In this document: piece by piece, positions 7,962 to 15,850 of the stretch
Position numbering within the stretch: position 1 is the first letter of the stretch
Layout: each line of letters opens with the position of its first letter
NCBI GenBank assembly: GCA_002316385.1
Contig: DCDL01000058.1
Location: forward strand, 1 to 55,177
Direction: 5' to 3'
Length of the DNA stretch: 55,177 bases
Source: Clostridium sp. UBA1056
GTDB taxonomy: Bacteria; Bacillota; Clostridia; Clostridiales; Clostridiaceae
The notes under the pieces: model-generated
Told to the model about the DNA's origin: nothing
Database searches by the model: none
Seen by the model: only the letters and a program-made list of their open reading frames with translations
Made by a program: the position numbers and the translations under genes

Positions 7962-8465
7962 TTATATTTTCAAATCTAAATTTTTGATTGCCAACATGGA
8001 ATTATCCATTATAATACCTGTTTCTGTAAAAGAAAATGAAGAATATAATGTTTTAGCTTTAACATTGTTTATGTTATAAAAAAGAACTATATATTCAGCT
8101 TCTCCATAAGGCATAGTTTCAATGTTTCTTAAAGTTTCTGCAAAAGATTCCTTTCCGTATCCTTTGCCTTGAAAGTCTTTTCCAATCATAAAGTGAGAAA
8201 TAAAGTAACTCTTTTTTTCGTAAAAATACATATTTTCAAATGTTTCATGGTCAAGTATATCATAAACGTACATCACAAATCCTATCAAAACATCATCGAC
8301 ATAAATGGCTAATGGATTCGCTGGGGTTCCGTCTGAATTCATCGCATGAGCGTCTGCAAAACTTCTAAGATTAGTTGTTTCTAAAAATTCTTTTTGATTT
8401 TCTTCGACTTCAAGAGATATAACTTCCTCAATATTATCTCCATCAATTTTTCGTAATTGAATCAT
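7962..8465 (-). CDS. GNAT N-acetyltransferase (diamine acetyltransferase type)
   Basis: A single GNAT domain of 167 residues. The acetyl-CoA site is in FMIGKDFQGKGYGKESF (motif A: Q-x-x-G-x-G/A), followed by VLFYNINNVKAKTLYSSFSFTETG. The N-terminal IDGDNIEEVISLEV and the spacing resemble spermine/spermidine or diamine acetyltransferases such as BltD/PaiA. It has a GGAGG ribosome site and is monocistronic. Polyamine substrate is inferred from family resemblance only. Confidence 0.88.
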   Translation of the reverse strand: MIQLRKIDGDNIEEVISLEVEENQKEFLETTNLRSFADAHAMNSDGTPANPLAIYVDDVLIGFVMYVYDILDHETFENMYFYEKKSYFISHFMIGKDFQGKGYGKESFAETLRNIETMPYGEAEYIVLFYNINNVKAKTLYSSFSFTETGIIMDNSMLAIKNLDLKI

Positions 8466-9038
8466 TTCTTATCCTCCTATGATAAAATTTACCATCTAAA
8501 GTATTACTTCCAATATACTTCAAAATTGGCAATAACATTTAGTGTTTACAAGATAATTATATATCAATTTATAACTCTATAGTTAAATTATTCTGGTTAC
8601 TTATAAAAACAAATACATTAGTGATTTGAAAATGATATAAAAGACATCATAACTATCCATGTACTATTATGGTAAAATATATATTTAACATCCTTTCTTT
8701 TTTCTAAAATAAATGTAATAGTATAATTCTAGGCAAAATAAAAAAGTCGCAGATTTATTCTACGACTTTCACAGTAAAAAGGTTGCAAAATTCGCGCTGA
8801 GAGTAAATATAAAATCATGACTAAATATATTGGCATTATAAATAAACCGTTATTAAATAATTAACTATTAATAATCAGTACACCAACCTATTTAATTTTA
8901 TGATTTTATTCTACCTCTCCATGCGTCTTATGCTATGTGGTTATATAACACTAAGATAGCTGGACGACATTCCACCTTCCATAATCATACTATTACACTT
9001 ATAAAGTAGCATAATATTTACTAGTTGTAAATTTATTC
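8466..9038. other. 570-bp intergenic region with terminator and imperfect palindrome
   Basis: It contains the hairpin listed at 8743-8769. A long imperfect inverted repeat spans about 8805-8925, with arms resembling GAGAGTAAATATAAAATCAT and ATGATTTTATTCTACCTCTC. No gene was recognised. Confidence 0.5.
8743..8769 (-). terminator. Terminator downstream of the tandem-GNAT gene
   Basis: AAAGTCG (8743-8749) pairs with CGACTTT (8763-8769), and a T-rich run follows on the minus strand, about 270 bp after the stop of the 9039-9998 gene. Confidence 0.5.
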
Positions 9039-9998
9039 CTAGTCATTTATATTTTTGTTAATCGTTCTTCTCATAGATAATAGCATTGGATTAAAATATT
9101 TTTTCCGAAATTTATTACCATATAAATTACATGTTTCAAAATCCACATGAATATATTTAGAATTAACCTCTCTACAATAGTCATTTACAGTTTGTAATAG
9201 TTCGCTGCCTATTTTTTTATTTCTATATTCTAATTTTATATAAGCACCAATTTCATCTATTAAGCCGCAATTTTTCACAGACAAATCAATAAAGTTATTA
9301 TTGTCAGCAATACTTAAATTCATAAAACCAATTGGTGTTTCTTTGTCCCATGCTATAAACACATTATTCTTTAATATTAGTTCTTCAATCTCTTTTAAAG
9401 TTAACTCATCTCTTTTTAGGAATAAAGGTGCTGAAGAGTAATATTGATTTGATTCCTCTACAAGTTCATATAAAACATTCGTATCTTTAGTAGTAGCTTT
9501 TCTAATATCATGTGTATTTTTTTCACTACATTTAATATTGCAATCGCTAAATGCATCTATTAAATATGAGCCATATCCTAAGTCAAATAGTATGCTTTTT
9601 AACTTATTATCGTTATAAAATATTGTCCACATATGGTTAAAAATATTTTTATTAACCCATTCCTGCGAAATACTTTTATATATTGCTTGATATACAATTT
9701 CCTTGTATTCTTCAATAGATGCATGTCCTATAGCTGGGCAAAATACTGAGTTTTCTCCATTGAAGGGGAATACATCATATGCTAAAAAACCTACGACCCT
9801 ATTCTCTATCTTTGCGACAATAGCGCTTTGATTCTTTATTTTCATCTTAAGAAATTTTTCTAACAGTTCCCTTTGCTCTTTCCAATAGGAAGGAAAACTA
9901 CCATCATTACAGTAGCACTCACACTGAGCTACCCAAATTTTCTCTGCCTCTTCAATATCTAAGTCCGTCATATTACTTATTTGTAATTCTTTATTCAT
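9039..9998 (-). CDS. Tandem-GNAT acetyltransferase
   Basis: A 319-residue protein with two GNAT domains. The first (about 1-150) has weak motifs (IENRVVGFLAYDVF). The second (about 165-315) has the full acetyl-CoA site IKLEYRNKKIGSELLQTV and the ending KYIHVDFETCNLYGNKFRKKYF. I start it at the ATG at 9996-9998, which has GGAGTG eight bases upstream; an in-frame ATG 24 bases earlier lacks a ribosome site. Such double-domain proteins usually have one active and one structural domain. Substrate unknown. Confidence 0.85.
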   Translation of the reverse strand: MNKELQISNMTDLDIEEAEKIWVAQCECYCNDGSFPSYWKEQRELLEKFLKMKIKNQSAIVAKIENRVVGFLAYDVFPFNGENSVFCPAIGHASIEEYKEIVYQAIYKSISQEWVNKNIFNHMWTIFYNDNKLKSILFDLGYGSYLIDAFSDCNIKCSEKNTHDIRKATTKDTNVLYELVEESNQYYSSAPLFLKRDELTLKEIEELILKNNVFIAWDKETPIGFMNLSIADNNNFIDLSVKNCGLIDEIGAYIKLEYRNKKIGSELLQTVNDYCREVNSKYIHVDFETCNLYGNKFRKKYFNPMLLSMRRTINKNIND

Positions 9999-10152
9999 AC
10001 AAGTCACTCCAATCATTAGCATTAAATTTTCTAATAGTTAATCTTTTTATTTTTATATCCTAGGATCTCTTAATTTGTAATTTTGTACCACAAGATGAGT
10101 ATATCAAATGTATATCTTAATTATTAATGCTAATTCTTTTCATAAACAAAAA

Positions 10153-10180
10153 AGCACCATAAAATATTCTTTATAGTGCC
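10153..10180 (-). terminator. Terminator of the CD3324-family gene
   Basis: An 11-bp stem with two mismatches (10153-10163 with 10170-10180), followed on the minus strand by a run of T, directly after the stop at 10190. Confidence 0.7.
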
Positions 10181-10189
10181 TTCTAATAA

Positions 10190-10462
10190 CTATTCTACGT
10201 TTAATTTTGCAATTATTCTATGAATCCAGTTAGGTGACAAATAGTATATTTCCGAAAGCTTTTTCACTGATATGCCGCTTTTGTATTTATCATAAATTGT
10301 CAGATTTCTTTTATATACTTCATCTTTACTCTTTGTTTTGTCTCCCCATGACTTTTTATTGCATTCTTTTCTTGGTATATAGATATATTCACCGTCAACA
10401 TAGTCTTGAATTATATCGATTAATTCTTTCGGTAAAATATCTGATGCCCTTTTATAGCTCAT
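10190..10462 (-). CDS. CD3324-family Mor-like DNA-binding protein
   Basis: This 90-residue protein has the family hallmarks. MSYKRASDILPKELIDIIQDYVDGEYIYIP is the N-terminal helix region, a basic middle follows, and residues 62-88 are a helix-turn-helix (GISVKKLSEIYYLSPNWIHRII). The family resembles the C-terminal domain of the phage Mor activator and is widespread in clostridia. It has an AGGAGG ribosome site and stands alone. Target genes are unknown. Confidence 0.85.
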   Translation of the reverse strand: MSYKRASDILPKELIDIIQDYVDGEYIYIPRKECNKKSWGDKTKSKDEVYKRNLTIYDKYKSGISVKKLSEIYYLSPNWIHRIIAKLNVE

Positions 10463-10693
10463 TTTACTCCTCCTAGTAACTTATTTATTAGGATTGAGCA
10501 AAGGCTATTTCATATTTTATTATGCAATAGCCTTTGCTATGCATAATGAACTTTTTTTGTACAAGCAATACCTCCATTGAAATAAATAACATAATTGTTA
10601 ATTTATAAATATTTTAAATAATATTATACATGAATTTTAAGTTTATTTCAATTATTTATCATGTGTAAATTATAAATGGCAACTATATCATTA
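10463..10693. other. Intergenic region with a 13-bp-stem hairpin
   Basis: AGCAAAGGCTATT (10497-10509) pairs perfectly with 10526-10538. There is no T run on either side, so it may be a structured leader or repeat rather than a terminator. Nothing else was seen. Confidence 0.5.
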
Positions 10694-11100
10694 TCATGAA
10701 ATGGTGAATAGTATGTGTTAGATATTGTGCAATAGAATGTTATTTAATATGTATAATATTTGAGACAAAGTTATTTCATTATATGTACTTATTCTGAAAC
10801 TAAACATATTTCAAAATAAGTACATTGTTTGTTTAGTATCTATAACATAATTTGTGATATATTTGTTAAAAGGTATGTACAGTAATTGTAACAATAAATG
10901 TATCGAATATTACACATATTTTAATAAAAAAATTAATAATGAGAGTTGTTAAAAAGATTGATAATAAAAGGATAAAGAGCTAGATACCAAGCGGTATCTA
11001 GCTCTTTATCGACTTAAATTAGTTGTTAACTTTTTTAATCATACAATCTTTTTTATAAAAGGATATTCTATATTTTAATATATTTTTATGGCCTTCATTT
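10694..11100 (+). repeat. 0.4-kb par-associated repeat, copy 2
   Basis: Collinear with 3686-4068. It contains a perfect 18-bp hairpin (10971-10988 with 10993-11010, loop AAGC). In copy 1 the corresponding hairpin has several mismatches, so copy 2 is better preserved. It lies 0.5 kb upstream of parA and in the same orientation. Confidence 0.75.
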
Positions 11101-11149
11101 AGTAGAGGTTTATCATAGTACATTACAAAAGTATCAATAATGAAAAAAT

Positions 11150-11186
11150 AGTAATTTAGGTTTACATAAATAAGCCTAATATTACT
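11150..11186 (-). terminator. Terminator of the decayed MBL-fold gene
   Basis: AGTAATTTAGGTTTA (11150-11164) pairs with 11171-11186, imperfectly. On the minus strand it is followed by a TTTTTT run, as expected after the remnant ending at 11211. Confidence 0.65.
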
Positions 11187-11210
11187 ACTTTTATTTGTAA
11201 TTTATTAATA

Positions 11211-11431
11211 CTATTTGGATAGTCGCTCATACAAATACCTAATTGCAGTCTCTTTAGATTCAGGTTTATCATGACCTACAACATATTTGTTAAAATTGAG
11301 TTCTTGAATAAATTCGATATAAGATTTCAATTTTAATTTATCATATTGTCCATTTAGATTATAACAATCTCCACAATCAGCATCACCTATAAATATAGTT
11401 TTTTCACTCTGAGTATATCTAAGTTATCCAT
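11211..11431 (-). pseudogene. Remnant of a metallo-beta-lactamase-fold hydrolase
   Basis: The start is intact (GGGGGGATAAA then ATG at 11431, MDNLD), but the frame then shifts. The remaining 70 codons read FIGDADCGDCYNL...YVVGHDKPESK and end at 11211. FIGDA and VGHDKPE are typical of the C-terminal half of MBL-fold hydrolases. Most of the catalytic domain, including HxHxDH, is deleted. Confidence 0.7.
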
Positions 11432-11540
11432 TTTATCCCCCCTCATAAAATATAAATAATCATTACTTTAAACTTCCATTTATATATATTATATTAAAAT
11501 AATTTTTATTTCGCATTATATAACTATAATATTTTTTATT

Positions 11541-11581
11541 ACACATGAAATGATAAAAGTTATGTGTTATAATCTACACAT
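11541..11581 (+). promoter_or_regulatory. parA promoter with ACACAT/ATGTGT operator boxes
   Basis: The -10 TATAAT at 11568-11573 is flanked by ATGTGT (11562-11567) and ACACAT (11576-11581), which form a palindrome. A third box, ACACAT, lies at 11541-11546. No good -35 is visible, so a weak or activated promoter is likely. RHH partition proteins normally repress their own operon through short repeated boxes, which fits. The same ATGAAATG...TATGTGTTA segment begins both copies of the 0.4-kb repeat. Further downstream come TTACAAAG and TATGTACAAAT. Confidence 0.6.
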
Positions 11582-11633
11582 AGATTGAAACATTTTTGTT
11601 ACAAAGTATGTACAAATGTTAGGAGGTAACGTG

Positions 11634-12389
11634 ATGAGAAAGATAATAAGTATTACTAATAATAAAGGTGGTGTAGCTAAGACTACCACTACACTTAATA
11701 TTGCAGTTGCATTGACTAAGCTTGGAAAAAAGGTATTAATGATTGACTTAGATCCTCAGGCAAGTTTAAGTGTTAACTTTGGAATAGATCCTTTAGAAAG
11801 AATGGTCAGCATAAATAATGTTTTAATTGAGGATACTCCAATAGAAGAAACTATATGTGCCACTCACATAGAAAATTTATGGATAGTAACAAGTAGTATA
11901 GAATTATCTAGGGCTGAGTTCACTATAATTAATAAAATGGGGAGAGAATATATACTAAAAAATAAGATTAAGGCCCTTGAAGAGGAATATGACTATATAA
12001 TAATAGACAACTCTCCTAGCTTAGGAATTTTAACTATTAATAGCTTAATGGCTGCTGATTATGTAATCGCACCAACAGATCCTACTTTCTTTGCCCTTAA
12101 AGGATTAGAAATATTAAATTCAACATTAGAGGAAGTTAAAGAGTGGAATAAGAAATTAGAATTTTTAGGAGTAGTAGTTACTATGTATGATGGTAGAACT
12201 AAACATCATAATGAAGTGGTAGCAGCATTAAAGGAGAGATATCCTGTCTTTGAGGACTTTATTAAAAGAAGTATTAAATTCCCTGATGCCTGTCTAAATA
12301 TGAGTAGTATTTTTGAAACAGAGGGAGATAACTTTGAGGGAGCACAAGCTTATATGAGTATAGCAAAGGAGATTGTTAGCCATGAGTAA
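11634..12389 (+). CDS. parA: ParA-family partition ATPase
   Basis: A 251-residue deviant Walker ATPase: NNKGGVAKTTTTLN (residues 9-22, with the signature first lysine), Walker A' IDLDPQASLS (38-47), and Walker B YIIIDNSPSLG. It lacks the N-terminal helix-turn-helix of type Ia ParA, so it is a type Ib or Soj-like protein. It starts at ATG 11634 behind AGGAGGT. It overlaps the next gene by eight bases. With an RHH partner it would normally move a plasmid or element along the nucleoid. No replication gene is nearby, so here it is probably an integrated-element or chromosomal remnant system. Confidence 0.93.
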   Translation: MRKIISITNNKGGVAKTTTTLNIAVALTKLGKKVLMIDLDPQASLSVNFGIDPLERMVSINNVLIEDTPIEETICATHIENLWIVTSSIELSRAEFTIINKMGREYILKNKIKALEEEYDYIIIDNSPSLGILTINSLMAADYVIAPTDPTFFALKGLEILNSTLEEVKEWNKKLEFLGVVVTMYDGRTKHHNEVVAALKERYPVFEDFIKRSIKFPDACLNMSSIFETEGDNFEGAQAYMSIAKEIVSHE

Positions 12390-12969
12390 GAGAGCAAGTT
12401 TAGATAAGAGAGAAAAAGAAACTCCAAAGGTTATCAAAGGAGTTATGAGTGCCTTTGTATCAAGTTCAGGTAATAATAATGAAACTGAAGATGATACAAA
12501 TAGCAAAACAGAAAGTGTACAAAAGAAATCACAGAAAAGTAAACAAAAAAGTAACACAAATGATATAGAGAGTGTTAAAGAGAGTGATATAATAGATGAC
12601 ACAGATAATGTTAAAGATAATGATTCAATAGATAATACAAATATTGATACAAATAATAATACAGAAAGTGTTATAAATAATATTACAAATAATGAAACAA
12701 AAGAAGTTGCAAATGATGTAACAAAAATTGTTACAAATAGAACACCTAAGATAACTCATGTAAAGTCTATAAAGATAGGAAATAAAACCCTTGAAAGCAC
12801 TTATTCCAGTGATGAATTAGCCACTAGATGTGCTTATCATTTAAGACAAGATACCATAGATAAAATAGAAGTATGCTCTAAATTATCTGGAATGAAAAAA
12901 GCTGAATTTGTTGACTTAGTTTTAAACAGTGTATTAACAGAAATACTTAATAAGGGAAATAAGAAATAA
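12382..12969 (+). CDS. RHH-type centromere-binding protein (ParB/ParG-like) with long disordered linker
   Basis: A 195-residue protein, start ATG 12382 inside the parA stop (ATGAGTAA), ribosome site AAGGAGA. Residues 1-30 are basic with a short motif that could stimulate ParA (the KRASLDKREKE region). Residues 31-125 are low-complexity Asn/Thr/Asp/Ser. The C-terminal 45 residues (RCAYHLRQDTIDKIEVCSKLSGMKKAEFVDLVLNSVL) are a ribbon-helix-helix fold. A small protein after a type Ib ParA, with a flexible N-terminal tail and an RHH domain, fits the ParG/ParR-like class. The linker is unusually long, and its codons form an ACAAAT array. Relics of this gene occur elsewhere in the window. Confidence 0.8.
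   Translation: MSKRASLDKREKETPKVIKGVMSAFVSSSGNNNETEDDTNSKTESVQKKSQKSKQKSNTNDIESVKESDIIDDTDNVKDNDSIDNTNIDTNNNTESVINNITNNETKEVANDVTKIVTNRTPKITHVKSIKIGNKTLESTYSSDELATRCAYHLRQDTIDKIEVCSKLSGMKKAEFVDLVLNSVLTEILNKGNKK
12496..12747 (+). repeat. ACAAAT repeat array inside the RHH gene
   Basis: The linker codons contain many ACAAAT, ACAGAA and ACAAAA units, all in the Thr-Asn frame, often preceded by GTT or ATT (TTACAAATA). Bases 12496-12534 match a relic at 15977-16015 in 32 of 39 positions. TTACAAA-type sequences also occur just before parA. The array could be no more than simple-sequence coding drift, or it could double as binding sites. Confidence 0.6.
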
Positions 12970-13021
12970 TATAATAAGTTAATAATAAATACAATGATAT
13001 AAAAAGATGGAGGAGAATTTT

Positions 13022-13495
13022 ATGTTTGAAATATACCATGGAAGTAATATAGAAATAAAATCACCTCAGCTTATTAAAGAAAGTAAATTTTACAAGGATT
13101 TTGGTGAAGGTTTTTACTGCACAAATATAAAGAAGCAAGCTATAAGATGGGCAATTAGAAAAGGAAAATCCAAAGGTTATGTAAGTACTTATAATTATGA
13201 CTATATAAAAACTAAAGATTTAAATACCTTAAGATTTAATGTTATGACGGAAGAATGGTTAGATTTTATTATATCTTGTAGAAATGGTAAACCTCATTCC
13301 TATGATATAGTGGAAGGCCCTATGGCTGATGATGAAATATATAACTATATTAATGACTATATAAGTGGAGTTATTCCTAGACATGTATTTTGGGAATTAG
13401 CTAAGTTTAGGTATCCAACCCATCAATTATGCTTCTGTAGTGAAAAGGCATTAAGTTGTTTAGAGTGGAGAGGAAGTGAATTATATGAGAAATGA
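13022..13495 (+). CDS. DUF3990-type ADP-ribosyltransferase-fold protein (predicted toxin)
   Basis: A 157-residue protein from ATG 13022 behind GGAGGAG. The opening FEIYHGSN (1-9) and KDFGEGFYCT (25-34) followed by KKQAIRWA are the signature of DUF3990, a family with the ADP-ribosyltransferase fold: the HG and F-G-x-G-F-Y-x-T elements would form the NAD pocket. A third block reads YDIVEGPMADDEIYNYI (94-110). A Gln in THQLCF (near 135) is at the position where active ARTs keep a Glu/Gln. DUF3990 genes are regularly paired with DUF3791 genes, an arrangement consistent with a toxin-antitoxin pair. Toxicity here is inferred. It overlaps the following gene. Confidence 0.72.
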   Translation: MFEIYHGSNIEIKSPQLIKESKFYKDFGEGFYCTNIKKQAIRWAIRKGKSKGYVSTYNYDYIKTKDLNTLRFNVMTEEWLDFIISCRNGKPHSYDIVEGPMADDEIYNYINDYISGVIPRHVFWELAKFRYPTHQLCFCSEKALSCLEWRGSELYEK

Positions 13496-13952
13496 TAAAT
13501 TTGATAATGATTTATTTTTTACCTGCTCTATTATCGAGTATATAGGTAGGTTAACTAAAAATAAAAGAGCATATATAGTTAATATGCTAGGTGCAAAGGG
13601 CATTGACTTTATATATGAATTTGCAGACGTACTACATTCAGAGAATATAGATGCCGTTGCAGATGAACTTATAAGGGACTATAAAATAGTAAATGGAACC
13701 TTTGATAATGTTAAGGAATGTGAAGAAGAAGAGTATAGGGTTCCTTCATTTTGGGATGTAGGTAAGATTTATATGAGATTAATTATGCCTCTTTGCGATA
13801 ACGAATTTAATAGTGACAAGTTAGAAATTTTAATAGAGGTTTATAATTCTTATATAGCAGAGTGCATAGATGATTATGTAATTGGTTTCTACTTTTCTAG
13901 TCCAGAATGTATATACGAAAGCTATAAAGCAGGGGAAATGCTGACGATTTAG
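13485..13952 (+). CDS. DUF3791-like partner protein (predicted antitoxin)
   Basis: A 155-residue acidic helical protein. I start it at ATG 13485, eight bases after AGAGGAAG; it overlaps the ART gene by 11 bases. Residues 12-62 (IIEYIGRLTKNKRAYIVNMLG...YEFADVLHSENIDAVADELI) match the short DUF3791 domain. The second half (FWDVGKIYMRLIM...YNSYIAECIDDY) is an extension I do not recognise. Overlap and order suggest a co-translated neutraliser of the ART protein. The frame continues open after its TAG stop (see next entry). Confidence 0.65.
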   Translation: MRNDKFDNDLFFTCSIIEYIGRLTKNKRAYIVNMLGAKGIDFIYEFADVLHSENIDAVADELIRDYKIVNGTFDNVKECEEEEYRVPSFWDVGKIYMRLIMPLCDNEFNSDKLEILIEVYNSYIAECIDDYVIGFYFSSPECIYESYKAGEMLTI

Positions 13953-14081
13953 GTAAGTGGAGAAGATGGAGTTGAACATTTGATAAGAAACTATAAGATT
14001 TATCATACTGTTGATCCTATGTATGTTTTAGAAGATTATCAAGATTACTTAGGAATAAAACTTTTCAATGGCTTTGATTAA
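13953..14081 (+). other. In-frame open extension after the TAG stop (43 codons to TAA)
   Basis: Directly after TAG (13950-13952) the same frame stays open to TAA at 14079-14081. It could be the end of the 13485 gene exposed by a nonsense mutation. It could also be a separate 33-residue peptide from TTG 13980 with an ATGGAG ribosome site. The final eight residues (IKLFNGFD) are preserved in frame in the relic at 15977-16160, so this end of the operon was once coding there too. Confidence 0.45.
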
Positions 14082-14095
14082 ATTTCAAAGCCATT
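14067..14095 (+). terminator. Terminator of the par/ART operon
   Basis: AATGGCTTTG (14067-14076) pairs with CAAAGCCATT (14086-14095), followed by TTT; it overlaps the last codons. A copy with the same flanks lies at 16098-16160. Confidence 0.7.
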
Positions 14096-14128
14096 TTCAT
14101 ATAAAGTAATTAAAAATTGCATTTAACT

Positions 14129-14260
14129 TTTACTTATTGTAAAATTGTTACAGATAACGAAATGGGAGTTAACTATTTGTATGCTAGTAACGGTACTTCA
14201 GGTGGATTAACAGTATTATTAGACTCTGATGGAAGACCAATTATAACTAAAGGAGCATAA
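14129..14260 (+). pseudogene. Fragment of a DUF6440-like protein gene
   Basis: An open stretch without a start reads GVNYLYASNGTSGGLTVLLD followed by SDGRPII and a stop at 14258-14260. The block GVxYLxxSxGxxGGLTxLLDxDGxP is the signature of small DUF6440 proteins. The N-terminal part is gone; the par-operon terminator sequence abuts it. Confidence 0.6.
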
Positions 14261-14433
14261 TATTTTATGTAGAAATATACTCTTCAGTCTATTACAGGAT
14301 AACTTGAACCTACCTCAATTTTTCAGATGTTTGCTATAAGGGGCTAATTCAAAATATAGTTTAAAGTTCATTAATGCAATAGTGGATATAAAATTAATAG
14401 AATAAGGTTATTAAAAAGTATTTTAATGTGAAG

Positions 14434-14469
14434 GATGATTTCTGTTATTAAGCAGAAATCATCTTTTTT
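14434..14469 (+). terminator. Strong Rho-independent terminator
   Basis: A perfect 11-bp stem GATGATTTCTG (14434-14444) with 14453-14463, then TTTTTT. It lies downstream of the DUF6440 remnant and faces the convergent ECF gene. Its sequence resembles the terminator at 24955-24989. Confidence 0.8.
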
Positions 14470-14526
14470 CAACGGTGTTAGATATAATTATATGCCTTTC
14501 AATTTTGGCAGTATGCATGAACTTTA

Positions 14527-15117
14527 CTAGCTCTCTACAAATTTAGTCATGTCCAATTCGGTAAAATTCTGTGGTTTAAAAGTTGCAGGTAACGCTGAAA
14601 TAACGAAATAGAGAATTATACAAGTTCCAACCTTATCAATAAGATTGTTAAATACTTTAGGAATAAAAGAAGCGGTAAAAATGCTTGCTCCACTTTGTTT
14701 TATCCACATTACTGCAATATCAGATATAGTTCCTGTAAGACCACCATATACATATATCCCAATTGGAGTTCCAATTAAAGGTGCTACAACGCTAAGTATA
14801 AGTCCTATGATTAGTGATGAAATAAACGTAAATTTAATCTTTCTAAATACAAATCCTACTACAAGACCAATTATAATACTAACTATCATAAATGGAATTC
14901 CTTGTGGATTCATTAAGATGCTAGCTAAAAAATTGCTTAAGCCACCAACTGCTGCACCATACCATGGTCCAAAGTAAATTGCAATAAATACGGTTCCTAT
15001 AGTATCTAGATAAAGTGGTAATTTAAGTGAACTTGTTATAATACCTAATACAATATTAAGTGCAATTGCAAGGGCAGAAAGCATAAGTATCGATGTGTTT
15101 GAAATTCTTTTATTCAT
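14527..15117 (-). CDS. ECF transporter S component (CD3073-like)
   Basis: A 196-residue integral membrane protein with about five to six hydrophobic segments. The conserved LPLYLDTIGTVFIAIYFGPW and GAAVGGLSN stretch is typical of S components related to CD3073 of C. difficile. S components bind the substrate and borrow the shared EcfA/A'/T module encoded elsewhere. It is the second gene of an operon, 19 bp after a TudS-like desulfidase, matching the CD3072-CD3073 pairing. This suggests import of a sulfur-bearing compound such as a thio-base for desulfurisation. The substrate is inferred, not shown. Confidence 0.8.
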   Translation of the reverse strand: MNKRISNTSILMLSALAIALNIVLGIITSSLKLPLYLDTIGTVFIAIYFGPWYGAAVGGLSNFLASILMNPQGIPFMIVSIIIGLVVGFVFRKIKFTFISSLIIGLILSVVAPLIGTPIGIYVYGGLTGTISDIAVMWIKQSGASIFTASFIPKVFNNLIDKVGTCIILYFVISALPATFKPQNFTELDMTKFVES

Positions 15118-15136
15118 TTATAACTCCCCCTTATAT

Positions 15137-15682
15137 TCATATAATTATTCTATTTAATCCTTCCTTTAATCCAACTATAGTTATATTTATTCCATTTTCA
15201 TGAATCATCCCTTCTAACACCTCCATAAAAACGCCTTTTTCTTCCTTTACATAAACTCTTTGTATTACTGCATTAATATCATCATGGCTTGAAAACTCAC
15301 CACCCCACTCACCGAAACATGTAATATTTACACCACAGCTTGGACTTCCATCAATGCCAATAACACCAAGAACTTCGAATTTATCTGATGAATTTACATA
15401 CTCTTTCATTTGTAATATGTAAGGTTCCAGCATTCTCCTACAATTGTCTCTGAAAAATGGATTATCAAATTGCTCCTTTGTATGCCCCCAACGATTAGAG
15501 CCATATAAATTAAATTCAGGACAAGGCAATTGAATAATATGTAGGTCTTCTTTAATTGCTTTACATAAAAAATTCTTTCTTGCTATTTCTTCTTCAGTAA
15601 TACCTTCTTTTACATTAGAAAGAACTTTTGAAGCTGTATTTAACACACAATGACTTACGAAAACAATTTTCTTTTTCTCCAT
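15137..15682 (-). CDS. TudS-related putative desulfidase (CD3072 family, DUF523-like)
   Basis: About 181 residues from ATG 15682, which has AAGGAG seven bases upstream; a TTG two codons earlier is less likely. Three conserved cysteines are visible: SHCVLN (residue 12), LPCPEF (54) and SPSCGV (116). They correspond to the three ligands of the [4Fe-4S] cluster in thiouracil desulfurase TudS, where the free iron site binds the substrate sulfur. Length and GSPSCG match the DUF523/TudS group. Cotranscribed with the S component. A desulfidase acting on an imported thio compound is the natural reading. Confidence 0.8.
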   Translation of the reverse strand: MEKKKIVFVSHCVLNTASKVLSNVKEGITEEEIARKNFLCKAIKEDLHIIQLPCPEFNLYGSNRWGHTKEQFDNPFFRDNCRRMLEPYILQMKEYVNSSDKFEVLGVIGIDGSPSCGVNITCFGEWGGEFSSHDDINAVIQRVYVKEEKGVFMEVLEGMIHENGINITIVGLKEGLNRIII

Positions 15683-15732
15683 GATCAATCTCCTTATAAT
15701 AAATAATATTCTATTATCTTACAGCCATTTAA

Positions 15733-15761
15733 AATATAACACACATTGTAAGTGTTTGAAA
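15733..15761 (-). promoter_or_regulatory. Promoter of the desulfidase/ECF operon
   Basis: On the minus strand TTTCAA (15761-15756), 17 bases, then TATATT (15738-15733). The CTTACAATGTGTG spacer contains a short dyad. No riboswitch-like leader is apparent: only about 45 bases separate the -10 from the start codon. Confidence 0.55.
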
Positions 15762-15850
15762 ATTGAAAATATGGATAGGTCCAAAACCATCCATAGTAAA
15801 TATCTATAGCATTTGAAGTGTTCTACATATTTTTGTCATACATAGATTTA

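Noticed and set aside
8805..8925. Imperfect long palindrome considered as an RNA gene
   Set aside because: Arms pair poorly and no promoter or terminator brackets it; no similarity to known RNA families could be recognised.
11541..14095. Plasmid origin or integrated plasmid suggested by ParA
   Set aside because: No replication initiator or iteron-plus-DnaA-box origin was seen, and flanking genes are ordinary chromosomal accessory genes.
15683..15850. Riboswitch before the desulfidase operon
   Set aside because: The distance from the -10 to the start codon is about 45 bases, too short for a known aptamer.
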